DNA of 64,000 nucleotides from positions 147,826 to 211,825 of the forward strand of contig JALQCR010000008.1 of the NCBI GenBank assembly GCA_023336205.1, in the 5' to 3' direction. Origin of the DNA: Pseudanabaena sp. Salubria-1. Lineage in GTDB: Bacteria > Cyanobacteriota > Cyanobacteriia > Pseudanabaenales > Pseudanabaenaceae. Position 1 is the first letter of the stretch, and the number at the start of each line of letters is the position of its first letter. Below are positions 26,576 through 35,870 of this stretch, in pieces. The notes under the pieces were generated by a model that worked only from the letters and a program-made list of their open reading frames with translations, was not told where the DNA came from and ran no database searches. The position numbers and the translations under genes are program-made.

Positions 26576-27637
26576 CTAAGTACAGGACAAAAATTTAATG
26601 GAGTTAAAAAAGGCTTGAGAATTGAGATGAAGGTCAAAGATGAAGTGACGCAGGAAATCAAACCCAAGACGAAAAATACTTTTAGGTAAGCGACCGTGCT
26701 TTTTAGGTTTGAGGGGATTGAGTTGGGCAAGCCAAAGCCCCGAAGAAAAAGCCCAACATAAAGCGAGGGTGAGTAAAGCAATAAGTTTAGAAAGTCTTTC
26801 AGTGTCTTGAAGGTGAGTAGCCTCCAAACAAAAGCCACGGGATTTAAAACAACCAAACAAAGTCTCAATCGCCCAACGTTTGGCATAGTCAGCAATCGCT
26901 TTATTCTGGTCATGAGCGGTTGCGACAATTAATAAATCACCATCATCCAGACGCATAGCCGCAATATAGAGCCAATGTTGCCAAACTAGCCTCGGCTTAG
27001 ACAATACTTTCGATTGACCAACTTGGAGATCTTGGAAACAAACGTCAGCCCGTATTTGTTTCTGCCCATCGTCAAGCAAGGTGTTTTTGCGAATACGGAT
27101 ACGAAAACGGGTACATGGGTCACAAAGCAAGTAATCAAACCACTCTTCCCCCACAAATTCTCGGTCTGCGGTCAAAAAGTCGATTTTGCGGTCTCCAAAT
27201 ATTTCCAGAAATCGATTACACAATTCACAACGTTCACGGGTGTTCGAGTTACCTTTTTTGTCCAGCATCATCCATACCAACGGGAAGGCGATACCGTGAT
27301 GCACTACTCCCAATGTCAGCACATTAAACACCGTCTTACCGAATCTCCAATCGGTGCGGTCAATACTGATTACCCATGGTTCGGGTATTTTCATCACTTT
27401 GACGACCATTAAAGCGATACTTTCATAGTCCACTTCAAACTCTCGAAAAAATCTCTGTAACCGCTTATAGTGTGATTCGACTTTGGCTTCACCACTAAAT
27501 CCTGTCGCGATTTCGACTAGGTTTACTGTCTTTACTCGCATTAGCGCGATCAAGAACATGGACACAAATGCTATCCTTGCTCCATTCCATTGCAGATGTT
27601 TATGTAAATTTTCTCGGAATAGGTTAATCTCTTTCAT
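26576..27637 (-). CDS. IS4-family DDE transposase, copy 1
   Basis: A 353-residue transposase: SIDRTDWRFG (first Asp), DFLTADREFVGEEWFDYLL (second Asp) and YAKRWAIETLFGCFKSRGF (the YREK-like segment with the catalytic Glu). The stop codon lies inside the terminal inverted repeat, using the last bases of the element. It differs from copy 2 at three residues (R/Q, W/L, S/F). Confidence 0.93.
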   Translation of the reverse strand: MKEINLFRENLHKHLQWNGARIAFVSMFLIALMRVKTVNLVEIATGFSGEAKVESHYKRLQRFFREFEVDYESIALMVVKVMKIPEPWVISIDRTDWRFGKTVFNVLTLGVVHHGIAFPLVWMMLDKKGNSNTRERCELCNRFLEIFGDRKIDFLTADREFVGEEWFDYLLCDPCTRFRIRIRKNTLLDDGQKQIRADVCFQDLQVGQSKVLSKPRLVWQHWLYIAAMRLDDGDLLIVATAHDQNKAIADYAKRWAIETLFGCFKSRGFCLEATHLQDTERLSKLIALLTLALCWAFSSGLWLAQLNPLKPKKHGRLPKSIFRLGFDFLRHFIFDLHLNSQAFFNSIKFLSCT

Positions 27638-27716
27638 AGGGGTTTTATTTGTGATGTGGTTATCTTTTATAAAACCCCTTCCTGCCTACTTTTGCAACTT
27701 TTTGTCCTGTACTAAG
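26576..27716 (-). mobile_element. IS4-family insertion sequence, copy 1
   Basis: A 1,141-bp element with terminal inverted repeats CTAAGTACAGGACAAAAA / CTTAGTACAGGACAAAAA (17 of 18) and its own 9-bp target duplication ATTTGCAAC (26567-26575 and 27717-27725). A near-identical copy lies at 28730-29870. Confidence 0.93.
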
Positions 27717-27754
27717 ATTTGCAACAATCAATTAAAGTTCGCTAATATAATTCA

Positions 27755-28666
27755 ATGCGAACTGACACAATATTTTTTCAGTTATTTCAAACCTTTGATA
27801 GCTTGCTGTTTGAATTGGTGGGATTACCACCCGAAACAGCAGCAGGCTATCGCTTTACCTCAGTGGAGATCAAGGAAAAAGCTTTTCGTTTTGATGGCAT
27901 TTTTATGCCAGATTCGGTTGATAAAAATATCTGGTTTGTAGAGGTACAGTTTCAAAAGCGAGCCGAATTTTATTGGGAATTTGTTGGCGAGATATTTCTA
28001 TATTTGAGTCAATACAAACCAGAACATGATTGGCAAGCCGTCGCCATTTTTGCAAAGCGCAATATTGAGCCTGAGATACCAAAACAATTTAGAGAGATAT
28101 TTGCGAGTGAGCGTATTGTACGGATATATCTCGATGAGTTGCCAGAAAATCAGTCGCTGCATATAGAACTGGTGAGGCTGATTGTTGCCCCGAAGAGGGA
28201 AACGGTAGCTTTAGCACAGCAGTTGGCTGGTCAGGTGGGGCAGATAGATAGAGAAAGGATGATAGAATTTATCGAGACAGTTTTGCTATACAAGTTTCCC
28301 CACATGAGTCGAGAGGAGGTTGAGGCGATGTTTACGTTAGGTGATCTCAAAAAAACAAGAGTATATCGAGATGCAAAGCTTGAGGGTATTCGCGAAGGCA
28401 AACTTGAGGGCAAGCTTGAGGGCAAACTTGAGGGCAAGCTTGAGGGTGAAAAAATCGGGACGCAGCGCGGGCAACTTTTGGGGCGGCAGCAGGCGCTGAA
28501 GCAGGTTGCGGTACGGCTATTAAAGCGGAAGTTTGGTAAGGTGTCGCTGAAGATGGTGAAGCGGTTAGATAAGCTATCGGCTGAGCGGTTGGAGGAATTG
28601 GCGGAGGCGGTGTTGGATTTTGAGAAGGTTGCGGATTTGGAGGCATGGTTGTCAAGTAAAAAGTAA
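27755..28666 (+). CDS. Rpn-family (DUF2887) recombination-promoting nuclease-like protein
   Basis: A 303-residue protein. The N-terminal PD-(D/E)XK nuclease shows FRFDGIFMPDSVDKNIWFVE followed by VQFQKR, with D and E-x-Q of the Rpn active site, then FYWEFVGEIFLYLSQY. Before the C-terminus is a charged repeat of EGKL units coded by near-perfect 12-bp repeats (28380-28448). Rpn proteins are DNases that promote RecA-independent recombination and act in phage defence or anti-phage toxin systems. It lies between two IS copies with different target duplications, so it was there before them. Confidence 0.88.
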   Translation: MRTDTIFFQLFQTFDSLLFELVGLPPETAAGYRFTSVEIKEKAFRFDGIFMPDSVDKNIWFVEVQFQKRAEFYWEFVGEIFLYLSQYKPEHDWQAVAIFAKRNIEPEIPKQFREIFASERIVRIYLDELPENQSLHIELVRLIVAPKRETVALAQQLAGQVGQIDRERMIEFIETVLLYKFPHMSREEVEAMFTLGDLKKTRVYRDAKLEGIREGKLEGKLEGKLEGKLEGEKIGTQRGQLLGRQQALKQVAVRLLKRKFGKVSLKMVKRLDKLSAERLEELAEAVLDFEKVADLEAWLSSKK

Positions 28667-28729
28667 AAGGGAAAAAGTAAAAATTTTGTAGAGGTTGGGC
28701 GTTTGCGCCACAATTTTAAACCTCTTCAC

Positions 28730-29791
28730 CTAAGTACAGGACAAAAATTTAATGGAGTTAAAAAAGGCTTGAGAATTGAGATGAAGGTCAAAGATGAAGT
28801 GACGCAGGAAATCAAACCCAAGACGAAAAATACTTTTAGGTAAGCGACCGTGCTTTTTAGGTTTGAGGGGATTGAGTTGGGCAAGCCAAAGCCCCGAAGA
28901 AAAAGCCCAACATAAAGCGAGGGTGAGTAAAGCAATAAGTTTAAAAAGTCTTTCAGTGTCTTGAAGGTGAGTAGCCTCCAAACAAAAGCCACGGGATTTA
29001 AAACAACCAAACAAAGTCTCAATCGCCCAACGTTTGGCATAGTCAGCAATCGCTTTATTCTGGTCATGAGCGGTTGCGACAATTAATAAATCACCATCAT
29101 CCAGACGCATAGCCGCAATATATAGCAAATGTTGCCAAACTAGCCTCGGCTTAGACAATACTTTCGATTGACCAACTTGGAGATCTTGGAAACAAACGTC
29201 AGCCCGTATTTGTTTCTGCCCATCGTCAAGCAAGGTGTTTTTGCGAATACGGATACGAAAACGGGTACATGGGTCACAAAGCAAGTAATCAAACCACTCT
29301 TCCCCCACAAATTCTCGGTCTGCGGTCAAAAAGTCGATTTTGCGGTCTCCAAATATTTCCAGAAATCGATTACACAATTCACAACGTTCACGGGTGTTCG
29401 AGTTACCTTTTTTGTCCAGCATCATCCATACCAACGGGAAGGCGATACCGTGATGCACTACTCCCAATGTCAGCACATTAAACACCGTCTTACCGAATCT
29501 CCAATCGGTGCGGTCAATACTGATTACCCATGGTTCGGGTATTTTCATCACTTTGACGACCATTAAAGCGATACTTTCATAGTCCACTTCAAACTCTTGA
29601 AAAAATCTCTGTAACCGCTTATAGTGTGATTCGACTTTGGCTTCACCACTAAATCCTGTCGCGATTTCGACTAGGTTTACTGTCTTTACTCGCATTAGCG
29701 CGATCAAGAACATGGACACAAATGCTATCCTTGCTCCATTCCATTGCAGATGTTTATGTAAATTTTCTCGGAATAGGTTAATCTCTTTCAT
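28730..29791 (-). CDS. IS4-family DDE transposase, copy 2
   Basis: A full-length 353-residue transposase with the same catalytic segments as copy 1 (SIDRTDWRFG, LTADREFVGEEW, WAIETLFG). No stop or shift interrupts it, so both copies may be active. The stop codon is again within the terminal repeat. Confidence 0.93.
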   Translation of the reverse strand: MKEINLFRENLHKHLQWNGARIAFVSMFLIALMRVKTVNLVEIATGFSGEAKVESHYKRLQRFFQEFEVDYESIALMVVKVMKIPEPWVISIDRTDWRFGKTVFNVLTLGVVHHGIAFPLVWMMLDKKGNSNTRERCELCNRFLEIFGDRKIDFLTADREFVGEEWFDYLLCDPCTRFRIRIRKNTLLDDGQKQIRADVCFQDLQVGQSKVLSKPRLVWQHLLYIAAMRLDDGDLLIVATAHDQNKAIADYAKRWAIETLFGCFKSRGFCLEATHLQDTERLFKLIALLTLALCWAFSSGLWLAQLNPLKPKKHGRLPKSIFRLGFDFLRHFIFDLHLNSQAFFNSIKFLSCT

Positions 29792-29870
29792 AGGGGTTTT
29801 ATTTGTGATGTGGTTATCTTTTATAAAACCCCTTCCTGCCTACTTTTGCAACTTTTTGTCCTGTACTAAG
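28730..29870 (-). mobile_element. IS4-family insertion sequence, copy 2
   Basis: A 1,141-bp element with the same ends as copy 1 and a different 9-bp target duplication, CCTCTTCAC (28721-28729 and 29871-29879). I see four base differences from copy 1. Confidence 0.93.
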
Positions 29871-30056
29871 CCTCTTCACAAAAAATCTTGATCGCCAAAA
29901 ATGCTAAACTCTCTTTGCTCTCGCCGATCGCTTGTCCCTGCGTTATGAGGCTTGGGCGATCGCAATACCGTTTGATAATCGCGTTGATATGCATAAACGA
30001 TGGTGGTAATGCTCCGCCCCTCCGAGATTTTTCTGTTTCTTCGTTGCAGTTAGTAT

Positions 30057-30122
30057 AGATCTCCGACTTTTTCTGCACATTCACCAAAGAGTTGTGCTAG
30101 TCACAAAAAAAGTCGGAGATCT
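30057..30122. promoter_or_regulatory. Wide inverted repeat before CHAT paralogue 2
   Basis: AGATCTCCGACTTTTT (30057-30072) and its exact complement (30107-30122) are separated by 34 bp. It lies in the leader of the gene at 30253. The 383-bp gap after the IS copy holds no other convincing gene. Confidence 0.6.
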
Positions 30123-30252
30123 GAATTACGGGGAATAGGTGATTTTGGATTTTGGTTATGTTTTTTGTAACGAATACCTGTTTTGGAGAATATCGCTTTA
30201 TGCTGGCTGGTATGCAAATGAGGGTTTTGATGTAAATGTGAGGATGTGGACG

Positions 30253-32904
30253 ATGAATAATGCGATCGGTATTGCGATGTTGACTTTTTTGGCTTGTGGG
30301 CAGGTGCAGATAGTGATGAGTGAAAGCGTCCAAGCGCAAACAACTCAAGATCGTAAAGCAGATGCAGATAAACTGTTGCAACGAGGAATTCAGCAATATC
30401 AAATTAGCCAATTTGAAGAGGCATTTCAGTATTGGCAGCAAGCATTGGCAATCTATCGGGAAATCAAAGACCGTCTCGGTGAGGGAGCATCGCTGGGAAA
30501 TCTGGGAATCGCTTACGGTTCCCTCAACAAATATGAAAAAGCGATCGAGTTCCATCTGCAAAGCTTAGCGATTGATCGGGAAATCAAAGACCGTCTCGGT
30601 GAGGGACAGTCACTGAGAAATCTGGGAATCGCTTATTATTTCCTCGGCAAATATGACAAAGCGATCGAGTTCCAACTGCAAAGCTTAGCCATCGCTCGGG
30701 AAATCAAAGATCGTCTCGGTGAGGGAAATGCGCTGGGAAATCTGGGACTCTCTTACGATTCCCTCGGCAAATATGACAAAGCAATCGAGTTCCATCTGCA
30801 ATACTTAGCGATCGCGCGGGAGATCAAAAACCGTCTCGGTGAGGGACAGTCGCTGGGAAATCTGGGAAACGCTTACCGAAACCTCGGCAAATATGACAAA
30901 GCGATCGAGTACCAACTGCAAAGCTTAGAAATCAAGCGGGAAATCAAAGACCGTCTCGGTGAGGGAAATGCGCTAGGAAATCTGGGAAACGCTTACTTTG
31001 CCCTCGGCAAATATGACAAAGCGATCGAGTTCCATCTGCAAAGCTTAGCGATCGCGCGGGAAATCAAAGACCGTCGCGGTGAGGGACAGTCGCTGGGAAG
31101 TCTGGGAAACGCTTACGATTCCCTCGGCAAATATGAAAAAGCGATCGAGTTCCAACTGCAAAGCTTAGCCATCGCTCGGGAAATCAAAAACCGTCTCGGT
31201 GAGGGAAATGCGCTGGGAAATCTGGGGAGCGATTACTATGCCCTCGGCAAATATGAAAAAGCGATCGAGTTCTATCTGCAAAGCTTAGCGATCGCGCAGG
31301 AAATCGAAAACCTTAGTGGTGAAGGAGTTTGGCTGGGAAATCTGGGTACTAGCTTTGAAAATCTCAAACAACCCGAACTCGCAATTCTCTTTTACAAACA
31401 ATCCGTCAATGTAACTGAAACCATCCGTAAAGACATTCGTAAACTCGATAAAGACACTCAAAAATCCTATCTCGCTACAGTCGAGAAAACTTACCGCAAT
31501 CTTGCCGACTTACTTCTCAAGCAAGATCGCATCCTCGAAGCCCAACAAGTCCTCGACCTCCTCAAAGTCCAAGAACTCAGCGACTACCTCAAAACCGTGC
31601 GCGGAAACACCCAAACCGCCCAAGGCATCGACCTCCAACGCCCCGAACAAAACATCATCGCCCTCGCCAGTGAACTCACCAACCTCCAACAAAAAGACCG
31701 CGACAACAAACTCAGCGATACCGAACAACAACGCCTCGCCCAACTAGTCCAAACTGAACGCGATCAAAACAAACAATTTAACTCCTTCCTCAATAGCCCC
31801 GAAATCAAAAAACTGATTACCGAACTACGCCGCGTTGAAGACCAGCAAAACCTCAACCTCTCTAGCTATCGCAAACTCCAAAAAGATGTGCTTACTCAAA
31901 TTCCCAAAGCCCTCCTGCTCTATCCTCTGATCCTAGACGATCGTATCGAGCTAATCATCATCAATGCCAAAACTCCACCCCTGCGCCGCACCGTCAAAAT
32001 AAAACGTGAACAACTCAACCAAGAAATAGTTGACTTTCTTAGTGGGCTTCGCGACTCTGGCTCCGAAGATGTTAAAGAACCCGCCCAAAAGCTCTATAAA
32101 ATCCTGATTCAACCATTTGAAGCAGAGCTAAGAGAGCTAAAAATTGACACGATTATCTATGCTCCCGACGGACAACTACGCTATATTCCCCTATCGGCGC
32201 TCCATGATGGCAAACAATGGCTAGTCGAACGTTATCGCGTTAACAACATCACCGCCGAGTCCCTCACCTCCTTTACACCCAAACCACTTGCAAAACCACG
32301 CATTCTTGCAGGCGCATTTGGCGGCAAAGCAGGAGATAAAACTCGTGCAGGATTTGATGGTTTACCCGCCACTCTCATCGAAGTCCAAAAAATTGCCAGT
32401 CTGTTCCCCAATACCACCACCTTCACCGAAGCCGAATTTAGCAAACAAATCACCGAAACCAAAGCCAATTCCCACACGATTCTGCATCTCGCTACCCACG
32501 GACAGTTATCAGTGGGAACACCCGAAGACTCTTTTATCCTGTTTGGCAATGGCGAAAAGGCGACGATTAGGGAGATTCAAGATTGGTCACTAAGTAATGT
32601 GGATTTAGTGATCCTCAGCGCTTGTCAGTCAGGTATCGGCAGCAAATTAGGCACTGGCGTTGAGATCTTAGGATTAGGCTATCAAATGCAAGCGGCAGGA
32701 GCCAGAGTTGCGATCGCATCTCTCTGGTTAGTCAATGATGTTGGGACTCAAGCACTCATGACTGCTTTTTATAGTGAACTTCAAAAAGGTGATGTCACGG
32801 TTACGGAAGCTTTACGCAGAGCGCAAGTTTCTCTAATCAAATCGCCACAATATAATCATCCTAATTATTGGTCAGCATTCTTTGCGATCGGCAATGGACT
32901 GTAA
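30253..32904 (+). CDS. TPR-CHAT protease-like protein, paralogue 2
   Basis: An 883-residue protein from the ATG at 30253 (GAGG 10 nt upstream; ATG 30244 and an upstream TTG are weaker). Signal peptide, then about nine TPR units of exactly 40 residues, a linker with DKDTQKSYLATVEKTYRNLA, and a C-terminal CHAT domain with His749 (HLATHGQL) and Cys791 (LSACQSG). Layout and sequence match paralogue 1, so this pair is an old duplication; the repeat region here has been freshly homogenised. Exported location is inferred from the signal. Its end overlaps the convergent flavoprotein gene by 40 nt. Confidence 0.9.
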   Translation: MNNAIGIAMLTFLACGQVQIVMSESVQAQTTQDRKADADKLLQRGIQQYQISQFEEAFQYWQQALAIYREIKDRLGEGASLGNLGIAYGSLNKYEKAIEFHLQSLAIDREIKDRLGEGQSLRNLGIAYYFLGKYDKAIEFQLQSLAIAREIKDRLGEGNALGNLGLSYDSLGKYDKAIEFHLQYLAIAREIKNRLGEGQSLGNLGNAYRNLGKYDKAIEYQLQSLEIKREIKDRLGEGNALGNLGNAYFALGKYDKAIEFHLQSLAIAREIKDRRGEGQSLGSLGNAYDSLGKYEKAIEFQLQSLAIAREIKNRLGEGNALGNLGSDYYALGKYEKAIEFYLQSLAIAQEIENLSGEGVWLGNLGTSFENLKQPELAILFYKQSVNVTETIRKDIRKLDKDTQKSYLATVEKTYRNLADLLLKQDRILEAQQVLDLLKVQELSDYLKTVRGNTQTAQGIDLQRPEQNIIALASELTNLQQKDRDNKLSDTEQQRLAQLVQTERDQNKQFNSFLNSPEIKKLITELRRVEDQQNLNLSSYRKLQKDVLTQIPKALLLYPLILDDRIELIIINAKTPPLRRTVKIKREQLNQEIVDFLSGLRDSGSEDVKEPAQKLYKILIQPFEAELRELKIDTIIYAPDGQLRYIPLSALHDGKQWLVERYRVNNITAESLTSFTPKPLAKPRILAGAFGGKAGDKTRAGFDGLPATLIEVQKIASLFPNTTTFTEAEFSKQITETKANSHTILHLATHGQLSVGTPEDSFILFGNGEKATIREIQDWSLSNVDLVILSACQSGIGSKLGTGVEILGLGYQMQAAGARVAIASLWLVNDVGTQALMTAFYSELQKGDVTVTEALRRAQVSLIKSPQYNHPNYWSAFFAIGNGL
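30421..31320 (+). repeat. 120-bp tandem coding repeats (TPR array)
   Basis: Seven to eight units keep an exact 120-bp period, with near-identical bases such as GCGATCGAGTTCCATCTGCA and CCGTCTCGGTGAGGGA in each. Similarity at silent positions points to recent unequal exchange or gene conversion. Confidence 0.9.
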
Positions 32905-34160
32905 AACTCAGCATTTATACCCTGAGCAGCAATCCAAGCCGTAGTCCATGCGCTCTGGAAATTAAAACCACCCGTCACACCATCTATATCCAACACTTCA
33001 CCCGCGAAAAACAAACCTTGGCAAATCTTACTTTCCATCGTCTGAAAATTAACATCTTGCAAACGAATCCCACCACAAGTTACAAACTCATCTTTAAACA
33101 CACCCTTGCCCGCGATCGCATATTCACTGGCGCTTAGTACATTCACAATTTGCTGAATGGCTCTATTAGAAATATCTGCCCAGCGTTTCTCTAGTTCCAC
33201 TTCAGCTTTATCGAGCAGATATTCCCATAGACGAAGTGAGATATCCACAGGACAATAATTAGATACAAATTTCTTGGGCTGCTCAGTCTTCGCACTCAGC
33301 AAAATCTGCTTGATTGCTTCTACCTTAAGCGAAGGAATCCAATTAACCGCTAATTTTGCCTGATAGTTGCAATCATGCAATTCTCGCGCCGCCCATGCTG
33401 ACAACTTTAAAACGGCGGGGCCACTCAATCCCCAATGGGTAATTAACAGAGCACCCGATTGTTCCAATTGATTTCGAGCAGATTTTTTCTTTTCAGGATT
33501 AGAATTTGATATTAATAGCTTTACTGTGGCGGGGTTAACGCTGACTCCAGCCAGTTCATGAAGTTTAGAATCTTTAATATTAAATGTAAAAAGTGAAGGG
33601 ACAGGAGGTTCCAGCTCATGTCCTAGCGATCGCGCGATCGCATAGCCAGATGGACTGCTACCAGTAGCAAGTAATAGGCGATCGCAAAGTATATTCTCGC
33701 CATTTTTGAGAATCACATCAAATTTGTTATCTCCCAAACGCTCAATTTTTTGAACTAGAACATTATTGCGGAGAACCACACCAGCTTTTTTAGCCGCAAA
33801 CATCAACGCTTCCACAATAGTTTCTGAATCATCAGTAACAGGAAACATTCTGCCATCTGCTTCCGTTTTTAGCTTCACTCCTTCTGCATTAAACCAGCGC
33901 ACTACATCTAAAGCCTGAAACTGTGAAAATGCTCCCCGTAAAGCTTTGCTGCCTCTTGGATAGTTCAGAACTAATTGCGAAGGTTCAAAACAATGATGGG
34001 TAACATTGCAGCGTCCTCCGCCTGAAATTCGCACCTTGGCAAGCGGCTGTCGTCCTGCCTCTAATAAAGTTACTCGCGTATGTGGTGCTTGCGCCGCATG
34101 GATTGCCCCGAAAAAACCTGCGGCTCCGCCACCAATAACTACAACTTCTGTACTTGCCAT
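32865..34160 (-). CDS. HI0933/YhiN-family FAD flavoprotein
   Basis: A 431-residue protein with an N-terminal FAD-binding motif VVVIGGGAAGFFGAIHAAQ, the family signature KVRISGGGRCNVTH (about 42-55), and a C-terminal motif GLFFAGEVLDIDGVTGGFN followed by FQSAW. HI0933-like proteins are aminoacetone-oxidase/BaiN-like flavoproteins whose physiological substrate is mostly unknown. The 3' end overlaps the CHAT gene tail on the opposite strand. Confidence 0.93.
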   Translation of the reverse strand: MASTEVVVIGGGAAGFFGAIHAAQAPHTRVTLLEAGRQPLAKVRISGGGRCNVTHHCFEPSQLVLNYPRGSKALRGAFSQFQALDVVRWFNAEGVKLKTEADGRMFPVTDDSETIVEALMFAAKKAGVVLRNNVLVQKIERLGDNKFDVILKNGENILCDRLLLATGSSPSGYAIARSLGHELEPPVPSLFTFNIKDSKLHELAGVSVNPATVKLLISNSNPEKKKSARNQLEQSGALLITHWGLSGPAVLKLSAWAARELHDCNYQAKLAVNWIPSLKVEAIKQILLSAKTEQPKKFVSNYCPVDISLRLWEYLLDKAEVELEKRWADISNRAIQQIVNVLSASEYAIAGKGVFKDEFVTCGGIRLQDVNFQTMESKICQGLFFAGEVLDIDGVTGGFNFQSAWTTAWIAAQGINAEFYSPLPIAKNADQ

Positions 34161-34173
34161 GCTTAATCCCTAA

Positions 34174-34206
34174 TAAGATAGGCGGCGCTTCGCGCCGCCT
34201 ATCTTA
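34174..34206. repeat. GGCGGCGC-core hairpin
   Basis: A perfect 15-bp inverted repeat, loop ttc, same core as at 20586 but inverted orientation; outer arms TAAGATA. It lies between two minus-strand genes and overlaps the stop codon of the gene at 34204, so it may terminate it. Confidence 0.9.
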
Positions 34207-34512
34207 GATTTTACCATTTCGACAAGATTGAAAAATATTGATTACATCTTGAGGTACTTGCTTAGTCTCTCTTGCGGCGGTGTCAATCTTTAAGAACTCC
34301 GCAAAGGTATATTGCGATCGCAATTTGTCTAAACTACAAATACAAAATTCTTTGCTATTAGTAAATCCACAACCTTTCATGAAAGTCCTAGTTACTTCTT
34401 GAGGATATTCGTACTTCTCTTGAGTAGCAGGCTTATTCTCTTCTGCCCCAGCCATAGAGATTCCAGAGACAGCTAAAACAAATGTGGTGAGAGCAAGTAG
34501 ATAGTAGCGCAT
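34204..34512 (-). CDS. Small exported cysteine-containing protein
   Basis: A 102-residue protein with a clear signal peptide (MRYYLLALTTFVLAVSGISM, cleavage near AGA-EE). The mature part has Cys in GCGFTN, FCICSLDKL and FQSCRNG, enough for one or two disulfides in the periplasm. The pattern GCGFTNSKEFCICSLDKLRS recalls small secreted proteins of unknown function in cyanobacteria. Function unknown. Confidence 0.7.
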   Translation of the reverse strand: MRYYLLALTTFVLAVSGISMAGAEENKPATQEKYEYPQEVTRTFMKGCGFTNSKEFCICSLDKLRSQYTFAEFLKIDTAARETKQVPQDVINIFQSCRNGKI

Positions 34513-34620
34513 ATTTACTTTTGTTGATAATCGTTGCTGAGCGCGTAGATGATTATATTAGCAAGTAGAAGCAGCGCTTTGTAATTCCCTGAAGCCAAAA
34601 TATATCTTGTCGCAAAGAAA

Positions 34621-34664
34621 GAACCAGTTTTTTGTGGCGCGGCTTCGCCACAAAAAACTGGTTC
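34621..34664. repeat. Hairpin related to that at 2978
   Basis: 19-bp arms (GAACCAGTTTTTTGTGGCG and complement) around CGGCTT. Shares AGAACCAGTTTTTTGT with the copy at 2978, where the outer bases are not paired. Confidence 0.85.
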
Positions 34665-34787
34665 CTTATTAAATCTCGTCGATGTAATGCCTTTTGACTT
34701 ATGCAATTTCTATCATCGGGATGACTGCATAGATTACGGTTTCATGACAACATCTATATAGTCATCCCGTATTGATTGAGCGTTTGA

Positions 34788-35870
34788 ATGAAATCTCCTG
34801 ACCGTTTACTAATTGTTGATGATGTGCCAGACAATCTATTTCTTGTTCGCACGATCCTTGAAGAAGAGGGATATGAAATTATCACATTATCAAATGGTCA
34901 AGATGCACTAAAGATTATTGAGACTGAGCCTCCAGACTTGATTTTGCTGGATGTAATGATGCCCGTGATGGATGGTTACGAGGTGACACGGCGCGTCAGA
35001 GCCATGAAAGATTTGCCATTTATTCCGATTTTGTTGATTACGGCTTACGATCGCGCTAATGCCGTCAAAGGCTTAGACCTCGGCGCAGATGAATTTATTC
35101 GCAAGCCAATTGAAGCTGATGAGCTATTGGCAAGAGTAAGATCATTGCTGCGTTTAAAACATAGTATTGCGGAGCGCGATCGCATTGATCGACAAAGACA
35201 GGATTTTGTATCACGCTTAACCCATGACTTACGGACACCATTAGTAGCCGCAGATCGTATGTTATGGCTATTACAAGATGGTGTATTGGGGGAGATTTCG
35301 CCCGAAATTTGCGAAGCTCTAAAAATTATGGGGCGCAGCAACAGCAATTTGCTGGAAATGGTAAATAAGCTTTTAGATGTGTATCGCTATGAATCTGGTA
35401 GTAAAACTATTAATTTGCAGTCGTTAGACTTGAAAGAATTACTCGATCAAGTTGTGCAGGAACTTAAACCGATCGCTATTTCAAAAAATCTGGAACTGAT
35501 CGCCGATCTTGAAGATATTTGCCTCGTTAAGGGCGATCGTTTAGAACTATTGCGTGTATTTAATAATCTGATCGGGAATGCTCTCAAATTCACCGAATCT
35601 GGCAGCGTTCATGTTAGCCTGAAATTAGATCGATCCGAGGCAATAATTGCGATCGCAGATACAGGTACAGGGGTTCCTTTAGAAGAGCAGCCGTTCTTAT
35701 TCCAAAGATTTAGCCAAGGCAATCACCAAAAACAAGGTAGTGGCTTAGGATTATATCTATCTCACTATATTGTCAATGCCCATAATGGCAAAATCTTAGT
35801 TAAGTCACCTAACTTGGACTCCCGAAAAGGTTCTACATTCTTCGTGCATTTGCCCATTATTAAGCCATGA
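34788..35870 (+). CDS. REC-histidine kinase hybrid protein
   Basis: A 360-residue protein with an N-terminal receiver domain (phosphoacceptor Asp55 in LILLDVMMPVMDGYE; Lys in FIRKPIEADE) followed by a HisKA dimerisation helix with His146 in RLTHDLRTPLVAA and a HATPase domain (NLIGNALKFTESG, IADTGTGVPLEEQPFLFQRF, GSGLGLYLSHYIV). This order allows a phospho-input to control a soluble kinase. No partner regulator is adjacent. It overlaps the next gene by 4 bp (ATGA). Confidence 0.93.
   Translation: MKSPDRLLIVDDVPDNLFLVRTILEEEGYEIITLSNGQDALKIIETEPPDLILLDVMMPVMDGYEVTRRVRAMKDLPFIPILLITAYDRANAVKGLDLGADEFIRKPIEADELLARVRSLLRLKHSIAERDRIDRQRQDFVSRLTHDLRTPLVAADRMLWLLQDGVLGEISPEICEALKIMGRSNSNLLEMVNKLLDVYRYESGSKTINLQSLDLKELLDQVVQELKPIAISKNLELIADLEDICLVKGDRLELLRVFNNLIGNALKFTESGSVHVSLKLDRSEAIIAIADTGTGVPLEEQPFLFQRFSQGNHQKQGSGLGLYLSHYIVNAHNGKILVKSPNLDSRKGSTFFVHLPIIKP

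Noticed and set aside
26567..29879. Composite transposon carrying the Rpn gene
   Set aside because: The two IS copies have different target duplications, so they inserted one by one.
29866..30087. Minus-strand ORF of 73 codons after the second IS4 copy
   Set aside because: It starts inside the IS end and wide hairpin region, has no recognisable domain and no ribosome binding site.
30421..31320. CRISPR-like regular repeat array
   Set aside because: The 120-bp period is coding, in frame, and encodes 40-residue TPR units; there are no spacers.
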